Below, one piece after another: positions 25,464-33,470 of a DNA stretch of 33,556 nucleotides. Under the pieces are notes generated by a model that searched no databases, was not told the DNA's origin, and saw only the letters and a list, made by a program, of their open reading frames with translations. The stretch is from the NCBI GenBank assembly GCA_012960105.1, contig DUBV01000023.1:1-33556 (forward strand), written 5' to 3'. Origin of the DNA: Thiotrichaceae bacterium (lineage in GTDB: Bacteria > Pseudomonadota > Gammaproteobacteria > Eutrophobiales > Eutrophobiaceae). Each line of letters begins with the position of its first letter. Positions within the stretch are counted from its first letter, which is position 1. A program made the position numbers and the translations under genes.

Positions 25464-26411
25464 ATGAAGATTGGAATAATCATGGATCCCATCAGCGGGA
25501 TCAACATTAAAAAGGATAGTTCGTTTGCCATGCTGTTGGCTGCGCAAAAACGCGGTTGGGAACTTAATTATATGGAAATGCAGGATCTCTACATCAACAA
25601 TGATGTTCCTATGGCGAAAATGCAAGACCTGCAAGTAGAAGACAAGCCGGATGCCTGGTTTACTTTGTCAGAGAGTCGTGCGGAAGAACTTGCCAGTCTG
25701 GATATCATTTTGATGCGCAAGGATCCTCCTTTCGATCTGGAATATATCTATTCAACCTACATACTCGAACATGCTGAACGATTGGGAACATTAGTCGTCA
25801 ATAGCCCTGCGGCGCTTAGAGATGCTAATGAAAAAATGTTCATTACGCATTTTGCAGATTGCATTGCACCAACACATGTCAGCCGCAACATAGATATTCT
25901 GATGGGTTTTATAAGGCAGCATAAAAACACCATCATAAAACCACTCGATGGTATGGCAGGACAGAGTATTTTTCGCGTCAATGCCGCTGATCACAACTGT
26001 AAAGTAATCCTGGAAACTATGACCAATGATGGAACAGCCTATGTCATGGCACAAAAGTTTCTTCCAGAAATTTCTGCTGGAGACAAACGCATACTGTTAA
26101 TCGATGGTAAACCGGTACCTTACGCTCTGGCAAGAATACCGGCAGATGGCGAAGTTCGTGGCAACCTGGCTAGAGGCGGAACCGGCAAGGGAGTTGAACT
26201 TAGCGACCGTGATCGCTGGATATGCGAACAAATCGGCCCACGCTGTCGTGAAATGGGATTATTATTCGTCGGTGTTGATGTAATTGGTGATTATTTAACT
26301 GAAATTAACGTCACTAGTCCCACCTGTATTCGTGAATTAGATAGTCTGTATAATCTTGATATTGCCGGCCAATTAATGGACGCTTTAGAAAAACAGAAAC
26401 GATCGATATAA
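25464..26411 (+). CDS. gshB: Glutathione synthetase
   Basis: The 315-residue product ligates glycine to gamma-glutamylcysteine using ATP. It matches the E. coli enzyme (316 residues) from MKIGIIMDPI onward, with LMRKDPPFD, NSPAALRDANEK, the ATP-grasp segment IIKPLDGMAGQSIF, the glycine-rich loop region NLARGGTGKGVEL and EINVTSPTCIREL. It opens the gshB-tonB-yqgE-ruvX-pyr string, whose order I recall from Pseudomonas. Here the divergent neighbour is the hem operon instead of the pilG cluster. Confidence 0.98.
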   Translation: MKIGIIMDPISGINIKKDSSFAMLLAAQKRGWELNYMEMQDLYINNDVPMAKMQDLQVEDKPDAWFTLSESRAEELASLDIILMRKDPPFDLEYIYSTYILEHAERLGTLVVNSPAALRDANEKMFITHFADCIAPTHVSRNIDILMGFIRQHKNTIIKPLDGMAGQSIFRVNAADHNCKVILETMTNDGTAYVMAQKFLPEISAGDKRILLIDGKPVPYALARIPADGEVRGNLARGGTGKGVELSDRDRWICEQIGPRCREMGLLFVGVDVIGDYLTEINVTSPTCIRELDSLYNLDIAGQLMDALEKQKRSI

Positions 26412-26475
26412 TTCCAAACAACATAATCATGAATTCTTTTTTACAATTCTCACTTTCAGGCAAACAACGCTAAAC

Positions 26476-27492
26476 GTGGCAACAGCACAAGCCGTTAAAC
26501 CCATTATTACTCCGCTAGATCGATTCGGTCTGACCTTGAGTATTGCCATCTTATTTCATGCTCTACTTATTTTGGGTATTACCTTCGCTGAAGAAGATCG
26601 CTCGCGCGCGCGCTTCAATACTATGGAGATTGTTTTAGTTCAGCAAAAAAGTCCCGAACCTAAAGAAGCAGATATGTTGGCACAGGCAAGTCTTGAAGGC
26701 GGTGGTGATGTTGAAGAGCAAATGAATCCGGCAGCACCAATGCCAGCTCCATTTCCAGATCCGGAACCAGAAATAACCATGCCACAACCGACGGAATCTG
26801 AGCCACCACAACCACCTGAATCAGCAACAACTGAAGCTGTAGTCGCGAAACCTGAGCCTGTAAAAAAAGACGTAATTGAAAAATTAACCGTGGAAGATAC
26901 TGAAAGCCCGAACCCCATAGTCGAAAAAGTCGAAACACCTAGCGAAGAAAAACAAATCACCGAGACTAAAGAAACTAAAACGGATGAAAAGATAGAGACA
27001 CAAGAACAGCAAGAAAATCCGGTGAAGGAAGTCATCAAAAAAATAATTACACCCACGGCAGCACAATTACTAACCAACAGTTTTAAAATTGCTTCTTTAA
27101 GTGCGGAAATAAGACGCAAAACAGAAGCAAGGGCAAAACGCCCAAGACGAAAATTTATCTCTGCCAGTACAAAAGAGTATAAATATGCCGCTTATATGGA
27201 AGCTTGGCGTGCAAAAGTGGAACGTATTGGTAATTTAAATTACCCCGAACAAGCAAGAAGAAAGGGATTATCAGGCAGTCTGGTATTGGATGTGGCTGTT
27301 AGACGAGATGGTTCCATTGATGAAATTACAATCCGCAGATCATCTGGAGAAAAGATGTTAGACGATGCCGCAATCCGAATCGTTGAGTTGTCCGCTCCTT
27401 TCTCACCATTTCCACAACACATTAAAGATGAAACCGATATTCTGCATATCATGCGCACTTGGCAGTTTCTTAATAAGAGGGGTTTTAAATAA
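26476..27492 (+). CDS. tonB: TonB-family energy transducer (TonB3-like)
   Basis: The 338-residue product has a short cytoplasmic N-terminus, one transmembrane helix at about 18-38, a long Pro/Glu-rich periplasmic linker (about 60-185), and a C-terminal TonB domain with YPEQARRKGLSGSLVL and a helix-strand end around residues 255-335. It starts at GTG, 64 bases after gshB, without a good ribosome site. No exbB or exbD gene is adjacent. In Pseudomonas the TonB at this locus is TonB3 (PA0406), reported to affect twitching motility, so a role other than iron uptake is possible. Confidence 0.92.
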   Translation: MATAQAVKPIITPLDRFGLTLSIAILFHALLILGITFAEEDRSRARFNTMEIVLVQQKSPEPKEADMLAQASLEGGGDVEEQMNPAAPMPAPFPDPEPEITMPQPTESEPPQPPESATTEAVVAKPEPVKKDVIEKLTVEDTESPNPIVEKVETPSEEKQITETKETKTDEKIETQEQQENPVKEVIKKIITPTAAQLLTNSFKIASLSAEIRRKTEARAKRPRRKFISASTKEYKYAAYMEAWRAKVERIGNLNYPEQARRKGLSGSLVLDVAVRRDGSIDEITIRRSSGEKMLDDAAIRIVELSAPFSPFPQHIKDETDILHIMRTWQFLNKRGFK

Positions 27493-27556
27493 GTATTTTT
27501 AAATTAAGTGAAAACCGGACTTGTGAAAACTCTGATTCCTGCCAATACTTAGTAAT

Positions 27557-28117
27557 ATGCAGCAAACAAATCTAACTAATCAGTTTTTGATTTCCATGCC
27601 CAGCCTCAAAGATCCTAACTTTGAGCAAACCGTCACTTATATCTGTGTCCACAATGAAGAAGGTGCGATGGGGATTATCATAAATAAACCTCTGGAAATA
27701 GAACTAGGCGAAATTTTCGAGCAAATGGATATTGTCGTAAACACACCTGAAGTAAATGACAAAAAGATTTATCTCGGAGGGCCGGTACATACTGATCGAG
27801 GTTTTATTCTGCATCAACCTAACAAGGAATGGGATTCATCTATCACCGTTTCAGATGAACTTTGCGTGACAACTTCAAAGGATATTCTCAAAGCGATAGC
27901 CAACGGTGACGCACCTGGCGAATCACTTATTGCATTAGGTTATGCCGGTTGGTCTGCAGGACAACTCGAACAGGAACTAATGGATAATGCCTGGTTAAAT
28001 GGCCCCGCTAGTTTAGAAATTATTTTCAACACATCAGCCGAACAATGCTGGCAATCTGCCGCAAATAATATGGGAGTGGATATCAATAAATTATCCTCTG
28101 ATATTGGCCACGCGTGA
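27557..28117 (+). CDS. yqgE: YqgE/AlgH family protein
   Basis: The 186-residue product belongs to the YqgE/AlgH family (E. coli YqgE 187 residues). Hallmarks are FLISMPSLKDPNFEQTVTYI, GAMGIIINKPL, YLGGPVHTDRGFILH and ALGYAGWSAGQLEQEL. The biochemical function is unknown; AlgH was named for an effect on alginate in Pseudomonas. The stop codon overlaps the GTG start of ruvX by 4 bases, the usual coupling of this pair. Confidence 0.96.
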   Translation: MQQTNLTNQFLISMPSLKDPNFEQTVTYICVHNEEGAMGIIINKPLEIELGEIFEQMDIVVNTPEVNDKKIYLGGPVHTDRGFILHQPNKEWDSSITVSDELCVTTSKDILKAIANGDAPGESLIALGYAGWSAGQLEQELMDNAWLNGPASLEIIFNTSAEQCWQSAANNMGVDINKLSSDIGHA

Positions 28118-28518
28118 GTGATCAAGCTAACCAAACTCTACTCAGCTTTGATTGTGGGAAAAAACGAATTGGTGTCGCTGTTGGTCAAACCATTACTGCT
28201 ACTGCAACCGCGCTTGAAACCATAAAAACCATTAATGGCAAACCTGATTGGGACAATATTTCACACCTAATCAAGGAATGGAGTCCAAATAGACTTGTTG
28301 TCGGCAATCCATTGCAACTTGATGGCTCTCGACAGGAAATGACAGACATTGCTGAACGCTTTTCGCGTCAACTTGAAGGCCGTTACCACATTCCCGTAGA
28401 TATGATTGAAGAACAGCTCTCATCTTATGAAGCCAGACGCGAACTAAAATCGACTTATGACCTCGATGCAGTAGCCGCCCGTCTTATTCTTGAAACATGG
28501 TTGAACGAAAATCTATAA
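28114..28518 (+). CDS. ruvX: RuvX/YqgF Holliday-junction resolvase-like nuclease
   Basis: The 134-residue RNase H-fold protein has SFDCGKKRIGVAVG with the first catalytic Asp, LVVGNPLQLDG, EEQLSSYEA with the conserved acidic residue, and DAVAARLILE with the C-terminal Asp. In E. coli the homologue is essential and involved in 16S rRNA processing and termination control. Translation starts at GTG inside the yqgE stop (GTGA). A 299-base structured gap separates it from pyrR. Confidence 0.95.
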   Translation: MSDQANQTLLSFDCGKKRIGVAVGQTITATATALETIKTINGKPDWDNISHLIKEWSPNRLVVGNPLQLDGSRQEMTDIAERFSRQLEGRYHIPVDMIEEQLSSYEARRELKSTYDLDAVAARLILETWLNENL

Positions 28519-28526
28519 AGATACAG

Positions 28527-28550
28527 CAACAGTAGGCGCTTAAGGCGATG
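28527..28550 (+). repeat. Copy B of the intergenic repeat (short core)
   Basis: Nine bases after the ruvX stop, this 24-base core runs CAACAGTAGGCGC then TTAAGGCGATG. It matches the minus strand of 16467-16499 except for one base and the lack of the extra 9-bp unit (TTTAGGCGC). Sequence diverges on both sides, so only part of the repeat is present. Confidence 0.65.
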
Positions 28551-28589
28551 TCACGAACTAAGGCTAGTCGAGACAAAGCTTCTGCTTCT

Positions 28590-28791
28590 GCTCGCGGCTC
28601 TTGCCTACTTCCCTGTAGGCAAAAAAGGATGACAAATTCGTCTGCAACGAATTTGGGCAATATACATTGCTCGTAAGAGTGAAATAGAGAGATGTATTTC
28701 ATCCAAAAGCGCAATGTACGAATAGTACATGAGCATTTTGAATCCTTTTTTAACGAAGAGGAGCCGAGCGTAGTAATTGTATCGACAATTA
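28590..28791 (+). promoter_or_regulatory. Chain of hairpins in the leader of the pyr operon
   Basis: The gap before pyrR holds at least four perfect stems and one weaker one: GCCTAC/GTAGGC (28603-28620), CAAATTCG/CGAATTTG (28633-28655), GAAATA/TATTTC (28681-28700), ATGTAC/GTACAT (28714-28730) and TAATTGT/ACAATTA (28774-28791). AAAAAAGGAT at 28621 also pairs with ATCCTTTTTT at 28742, and ACATTGC at 28664 with GCAATGT at 28711, giving alternative long-range folds. This could be a regulatory RNA leader or a mosaic of palindromic repeats; the sequence alone does not decide. Confidence 0.5.
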
Positions 28792-28817
28792 GCGGTAAAT
28801 AGGGAAAACTAACGCTC

Positions 28818-29336
28818 ATGTCAGATGCTATCGATATTGACCAACTACTAAGCGAGATGACCGAGGCCACGCAAACACATTGCAATGCTAATGGTTATGA
28901 CAATCCGTTAATGATCGGGATACAACGAGGCGGTGCCTGGGTAGCAAATCGGCTACATCAATCACTTAAACTTGCAGAGCCATTAGGCGAATTAAATATT
29001 GCCTTCTATCGTGATGACTTCAGTACCTTAGGTTTACATCCAGAAGTCAGCCCGAGTAAATTACCCGCTGAATTAAACAATCGTCATATCATTCTAGTTG
29101 ATGATGTTCTATATACTGGCCGAACTATCCGCGCAGCAATGAATGAAATTTTTGATTATGGACGACCTGCCAGCATTACATTAGTTGTCATGATTGATCG
29201 TTGCGGAAGACAATTGCCAATACAAGCGGATGTCGTTGGAAAAACTATGACGCTGAATACGGGAGAACATGTTAAGCTCTCCGGACCAGAACCGCTGACA
29301 TTATCTTTTGATAATGTTGAGGGCACTGAAACATAA
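28818..29336 (+). CDS. pyrR: PyrR bifunctional pyr regulator/uracil phosphoribosyltransferase
   Basis: The 172-residue product has a type I phosphoribosyltransferase fold with the PRPP motif [17 protein letters not shown] near residue 95. PyrR family features also include [13 protein letters not shown] near the N-terminus. In Bacillus PyrR binds pyr mRNA to attenuate transcription; in gammaproteobacteria the gene also precedes pyrB, but an RNA-binding role is less established. It starts the pyr genes and is followed after 8 bases by pyrB. Confidence 0.95.
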   Translation: MSDAIDIDQLLSEMTEATQTHCNANGYDNPLMIGIQRGGAWVANRLHQSLKLAEPLGELNIAFYRDDFSTLGLHPEVSPSKLPAELNNRHIILVDDVLYTGRTIRAAMNEIFDYGRPASITLVVMIDRCGRQLPIQADVVGKTMTLNTGEHVKLSGPEPLTLSFDNVEGTET

Positions 29337-29344
29337 ACTACGGG

Positions 29345-30325
29345 ATGACTGGAAACATAATTCAACTCGACAACAATGGCAATCTAAAGCATTTTCTTTC
29401 CACAGAAGGTCTTAGCCAATCATTACTCCAAAGTATTCTTGATCACGCTGAATCATTTGCCGGTGTCGGTGAAAGAGCTGTAAAAAAAATTCCATTACTA
29501 CGCGGCAAAACCATTGCCAATTTATTCTTCGAACCTAGTACTCGAACTCGCACGACCTTTGAACTAGCAGCGAAACGATTATCTGCCGATATTCTTAATT
29601 TAAATATATCAACATCGGCTACCAGTAAGGGCGAAACACTCAGCGATACCTTACACACACTAGAAGCCATGCATTGCGATATGTTTGTTGTTCGCCATGC
29701 GAATAGTGGTGCAGCACATTACATTGCCACACAAGTCGCACCGCATATTAGCGTTATCAATGCGGGTGATGGCCGCCATGCACATCCAACGCAAGCGATG
29801 CTGGATATGTTTACCATCCGTCGACATAAGAAAAGTTTTGAAAATTTACGCGTCGCCATTGTTGGAGATATTTTACATTCACGTGTAGCACGATCAGAAA
29901 TTCATGCTTTAAATACCCTGGGTGTACTGGAAACAAGAATTATTGCGCCGCATACCTTAGTACCCAAGGGCGTCGAAGATTTAGGCGTTCAGGTATATAA
30001 CGATATGGATACCGGACTTGAAGGTATTGATGTCATTATGATGTTAAGACTACAAAAAGAACGGATGCGCGGCGCACTCTTACCTAGCGAACAAGAATAC
30101 TTCCAACGTTATGGTCTCACTAGTGAACGTCTCGCTATCGCCAAACCCGACGCGATAGTTATGCATCCGGGCCCAATTAATCGTGGCGTGGAAATTTCTT
30201 CCGAAGTTGCTGATGGTGAACAATCCGTCATCCTGCAACAAGTCAGTCATGGTATTGCCATACGCATGGCGGTGATGGCGATGACCATGGGGCGTAGTAA
30301 TGATGATATGGAAAATACGGAATAA
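29345..30325 (+). CDS. pyrB: Aspartate carbamoyltransferase catalytic subunit
   Basis: The 326-residue product condenses carbamoyl phosphate with aspartate, the committed step of pyrimidine synthesis. It carries [14 protein letters not shown] (carbamoyl phosphate site), [38 protein letters not shown] and [11 protein letters not shown]. Its stop shares one base with the pyrC' start (TAATG). No pyrI regulatory gene is present; together with the following inactive dihydroorotase this points to the class A (Pseudomonas-type) holoenzyme. Confidence 0.98.
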   Translation: MTGNIIQLDNNGNLKHFLSTEGLSQSLLQSILDHAESFAGVGERAVKKIPLLRGKTIANLFFEPSTRTRTTFELAAKRLSADILNLNISTSATSKGETLSDTLHTLEAMHCDMFVVRHANSGAAHYIATQVAPHISVINAGDGRHAHPTQAMLDMFTIRRHKKSFENLRVAIVGDILHSRVARSEIHALNTLGVLETRIIAPHTLVPKGVEDLGVQVYNDMDTGLEGIDVIMMLRLQKERMRGALLPSEQEYFQRYGLTSERLAIAKPDAIVMHPGPINRGVEISSEVADGEQSVILQQVSHGIAIRMAVMAMTMGRSNDDMENTE

Positions 30326-31611
30326 TGCGTATTCATATTGAAGGCGGACGTTTACTCGACCCAGCGAATAATCTTGATGCCAAACAAGACCTGTTTATTG
30401 CTGATGGAAAAATCGTTAGTATTAAAAAGAAACCTGATGGTTTCGATAGTGATTTACAAATTAATGCAAAAGATAAAATTGTATTACCTGGGCTAGTCGA
30501 TCTCTGCGCAAGGTTACGTGAACCCGGTCTGGAATATAAAGGCACCATACAAACGGAAAGCCTTGCAGCAAATAGTAGCGGCATAACCTCCATCTGTTGC
30601 CCGCCGGATACCGATCCGGTTATAGACACACCGGCAATTATAGAATTAATACACCAACGCTCACGTGATGCCGAACGAACCAATATTTATCCCTTAGGCG
30701 CTTTAACTAAGGATCTAAATAGTGAACATCTTGCTGAGATGCATATCCTCAAGCAGGCAGGTTGTGTTGGTGTCAGTAATGCTTATAACGCAATTGATAA
30801 TGCTGAAGTATTACGTCGTGCTTTTGAATATGCGCATAGCTGTAATCTAACCGTATTTTTATACGCCGAAGATCATGCCTTAAAAAATAACGGCGTAGTT
30901 CATGAAGGCGCGCTTAGTACTCGACTTGGCTTGCCACCAATACCTGAAACCGCAGAAACAGTAGCAATATGTAGAGCTATACTATTAGCCGAACAAACTC
31001 AGGTACATTTACACTTCTGTCGATTATCGACAGCTCGAGGTGTTCAATTAATCAAAGCAGCTCAAGCACAAGGTTTGCCGATAACGGCTGACGTTGCCAT
31101 CTGTAATTTGCTCCTCACCGAAATGGATATTGCTGATTACAATAGCGACTGTCACCTGCAACCACCTTTACGTAGCGAACGCGATCGTTCAGGATTAATT
31201 GCCGGCATTAATGATGGAACTATTACCGCTGTCTGTTCAGATCACCAACCCCATGATGTTGATGCAAAAGCAGCACCTTTTAGCTTAACTGAATCAGGCG
31301 CATCTACTATTGAACATTTATTGCCGTTAATGATGCACTTGGTAAATCGCGAAGAATTAAAATTAGAAAAAGCAATTTCATTACTCACTTCACAGCCCGC
31401 GAATATATTGTCTATCGATAAAGGCTCATTGGAAGAAGGTAAAGATGCCGATGTTTGTATTTTTGATAACGAAGAAAGCACGAGTATCGACAAAGACAAT
31501 TTATTGAGCATAGGTAAAAACACACCGTTCAACGGCTGGGAAACACAAGGAGCCGTTTCACACACCTTACTTAATGGTAGAGTCGTCTTTGATAGAAGTG
31601 AATTTAAGTAA
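30325..31611 (+). CDS. pyrC': Dihydroorotase-like PyrC' (predicted catalytically inactive)
   Basis: The 428-residue product has the amidohydrolase layout of type I dihydroorotase, but its metal site is broken. The HXH pair that should follow DL in DLHVHLREPG reads Cys61-Ala-Arg63. The next metal His (HAED in active enzymes) is Tyr (YAED), and the HVS His reads Arg (FCRLST). The late Asp in CSDHQPHD remains. This matches the PyrC' subunit of Pseudomonas, which does not catalyse but is needed to assemble an active aspartate transcarbamoylase dodecamer with PyrB. A working dihydroorotase must therefore be encoded elsewhere. The TAATG junction with pyrB suggests coupled, near equimolar synthesis. 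Confidence 0.94.
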   Translation: MRIHIEGGRLLDPANNLDAKQDLFIADGKIVSIKKKPDGFDSDLQINAKDKIVLPGLVDLCARLREPGLEYKGTIQTESLAANSSGITSICCPPDTDPVIDTPAIIELIHQRSRDAERTNIYPLGALTKDLNSEHLAEMHILKQAGCVGVSNAYNAIDNAEVLRRAFEYAHSCNLTVFLYAEDHALKNNGVVHEGALSTRLGLPPIPETAETVAICRAILLAEQTQVHLHFCRLSTARGVQLIKAAQAQGLPITADVAICNLLLTEMDIADYNSDCHLQPPLRSERDRSGLIAGINDGTITAVCSDHQPHDVDAKAAPFSLTESGASTIEHLLPLMMHLVNREELKLEKAISLLTSQPANILSIDKGSLEEGKDADVCIFDNEESTSIDKDNLLSIGKNTPFNGWETQGAVSHTLLNGRVVFDRSEFK

Positions 31612-31644
31612 CACTTTATATTAGTTTAGTTTTAAGGAATTAGA

Positions 31645-32532
31645 ATGGCCCACCCTGCAACACGTAACACTTTATATGTAGAACAAGCAGAACTGCTTTC
31701 ACAAGATGCTTATGATGATGGTCAATACCATCTTCGACTACAAGCAGCTGAAACTGCAGCACATGCAAAGCCCGGTCATTTCATTCACATGCAGTGTGAT
31801 TCTTCATTGGCCATGCGTCGCCCGATGTCGATCATGCGTAGTAACCCGAAAACAAAAATTATTGATGTGCTCTATAAAGTACATGGTCAAGGCACAGACT
31901 TATTATCCAAGCGTGAAGTCGGCGACAAAATTGATTTAATAGGCCCAATAGGCCAATCATTTAAAATGGAAGACTATAAAAAACGCCCCTTGTTAATAGG
32001 CGGTGGTGTCGGTATCCCTCCTATGGTTTTTCTTGCAGAACATATTAAGAACACAGCAAAAGAAATTAGCCCGTTAGTTATTATGGGATCAGAAATTCCT
32101 TTTCCATTCAAAAGCCGTCCGTCTCAAATCATGGTAAAAGAAATGCCATCAGACGTAATCGCCAGCATGCCGCTATTGGATGATTGGGGCATACCTTCAA
32201 GATTAACCAGTTTACAAGATTATCCCGGTTGCTTTAATGGCTACGTCACAGACTTAACCCGTCATTGGTTAGATAATCTTGGTGAAGACGAACGCAAAGA
32301 AGTAGAAATATTTAGCTGTGGCCCAACACCGATGTTAAAAGCTGTTGCACAGCTAGCAAAAGAATATGACTTGCCTTGCCAAGTATCATTAGAAGAATAC
32401 ATGGCCTGCGCTGTCGGTGGCTGTGCAGGTTGTACAGTATTAATAGAAACAGATAATGGCCCCGCAATGAAACGCGTCTGTGTTGATGGCCCGGTCTTTG
32501 AAGCCGAAAGTGTAATCCAGTTTCACACCTAA
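31645..32532 (+). CDS. pyrK: PyrK-like dihydroorotate dehydrogenase electron-transfer subunit
   Basis: The 295-residue product belongs to the ferredoxin-reductase family. It has RRPMSI (FAD site, residues 58-63), GGGVGIPPMVFLAE (NAD site region) and a C-terminal [2Fe-2S] ligand set Cys255, Cys260, Cys263 and Cys279, the C-X4-C-X2-C-X15-C pattern of PyrK. PyrK passes electrons from the PyrD flavoprotein to NAD+. A good AAGGA ribosome site precedes the ATG, 33 bases after pyrC'. No pyrD gene is visible. Most gammaproteobacteria use a membrane quinone-linked PyrD without PyrK, so either a class 1B enzyme exists elsewhere or the protein serves another oxidoreductase. Confidence 0.88.
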   Translation: MAHPATRNTLYVEQAELLSQDAYDDGQYHLRLQAAETAAHAKPGHFIHMQCDSSLAMRRPMSIMRSNPKTKIIDVLYKVHGQGTDLLSKREVGDKIDLIGPIGQSFKMEDYKKRPLLIGGGVGIPPMVFLAEHIKNTAKEISPLVIMGSEIPFPFKSRPSQIMVKEMPSDVIASMPLLDDWGIPSRLTSLQDYPGCFNGYVTDLTRHWLDNLGEDERKEVEIFSCGPTPMLKAVAQLAKEYDLPCQVSLEEYMACAVGGCAGCTVLIETDNGPAMKRVCVDGPVFEAESVIQFHT

Positions 32533-32536
32533 CATT

Positions 32537-33199
32537 ATGTCTAATGCATCAAGCATTGTAACGAGCAACCAAACCGGTGTTCATAACGATCTTGAAAGCA
32601 GTATAAAAAAACATCTCGCCAATCCTTTCAGAAAACCTTATCGGCCATTCAGCGCAGAAATATTTCATCAAGCGAATGAAATAATAAGCGATGCAAACTT
32701 ACCCGTTATTCTAGACTCCGGTTGTGGTACTGGTGAAAGCAGTTTTATCTTAAGCGAACAAAATCAAGACGCCTTAGTCATTGGCATTGATAAATCAGAA
32801 AAACGACTGGATAAATTTATTAGTGATGAAAGCATTTATAATGAAAACAATTTAATCCTAATAAGAGCCGATGTCATCGATATCTGGCGCATGATAAAAC
32901 AATCAAACTGGAACATTAAAAAACATTATCTTTTATATCCCAATCCATGGCCAAAAAAAGATCAACTAAAACGCCGCTGGCATGGCCACCCTGTTTTCCC
33001 TGAAATGTTAAGTTTGTGTAATCAAATTGAATTAAGAACCAATTGGCAAATCTATGCAGAGGAATTTAAATTTGCATTAGAGTTAGTGGTTGGTGAATCT
33101 GTTTCTATAGAAACAATTAATGCTGATAGCTTTATTAGTCCATTTGAGAAGAAGTATTATGAAAGTGGGCATGAGTTGTATCGAGTTGTTACTTCTTAA
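32537..33199 (+). CDS. TrmB-like SAM-dependent methyltransferase
   Basis: The 220-residue product has a Rossmann SAM motif LDSGCGTGESS at 59-69, GIDKSEKRL at 83-91 (acidic ribose contact), and YPNPWPKKDQLKRRWHGHP at 134-152, which corresponds to the tRNA m7G46 methyltransferase motif (usually DPWPK with KRRL). The Asp before PWPK is Asn here. In TrmB that Asp takes part in guanine binding, so this may be a diverged paralogue with altered target. It begins 4 bases after the pyrK-like gene. Function as tRNA methylase is plausible but not assured. Confidence 0.85.
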   Translation: MSNASSIVTSNQTGVHNDLESSIKKHLANPFRKPYRPFSAEIFHQANEIISDANLPVILDSGCGTGESSFILSEQNQDALVIGIDKSEKRLDKFISDESIYNENNLILIRADVIDIWRMIKQSNWNIKKHYLLYPNPWPKKDQLKRRWHGHPVFPEMLSLCNQIELRTNWQIYAEEFKFALELVVGESVSIETINADSFISPFEKKYYESGHELYRVVTS

Positions 33200-33257
33200 T
33201 GCCTTGCAGATATTAAGCTTCTCAATTCTCCATTAAATCTATTTCGCTTGATAGCTA

Positions 33258-33375
33258 GCCACTTCTTTTTGCGTGGCCAAAGCGAGAGTGCATTAGGACA
33301 CGACTGCATGGATGAAGGTGGTAAAGTAACGCCGGGAGCAGTTACCGAAGAGTCCGTATGCGCGTACCGTTAGCA
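33258..33375 (+). repeat. Copy C of the intergenic repeat, with flanking hairpin
   Basis: GCCAC and GTGGC form a hairpin at 33258-33276. The repeat then contains GCATTAGGAC (33290-33299), which pairs with GTCCGTATGC at 33352-33361 at 8 of 10 positions, an inner GTAAC/GTTAC stem, CATGGATG at 33307 and GGGAGCAGTTACCGAA at 33334-33349. The last two blocks and the final ATGCGC match copy A at 16.4 kb in the same order. No gene is present. Confidence 0.6.
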
Positions 33376-33430
33376 ATGTAATATTACCTCGGGTACCCGC
33401 AGGGCAAGGCATTTGGGGTGTGTACGAACA

Positions 33431-33470
33431 GGGACATAGGTAACAAAAAAGTACAGGCACATGGGTTACA
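33431..33470. repeat. Direct-repeat pair resembling an insertion-sequence end
   Basis: GGGACATAGGTAACA at 33431 and GGCACATGGGTTACA at 33456 are near-identical blocks 25 bases apart. The block spacing and the sequence type recall the ends of IS481-like elements as I remember them. No transposase is present in the remaining 86 bases, so this may be a solo end or the edge of an element extending past the window. Confidence 0.35.

Noticed and set aside
26640-27119. 159-residue minus-strand frame opposite tonB
   Set aside because: It mirrors the low-complexity Pro/Glu linker of tonB, giving a Ser/Gly/Phe-rich reverse product with no motif and no ribosome site.
28603-28626. Intrinsic terminator after ruvX
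   Set aside because: The hairpin is followed by A rather than T on the plus strand, so it cannot end ruvX transcription in the usual way.
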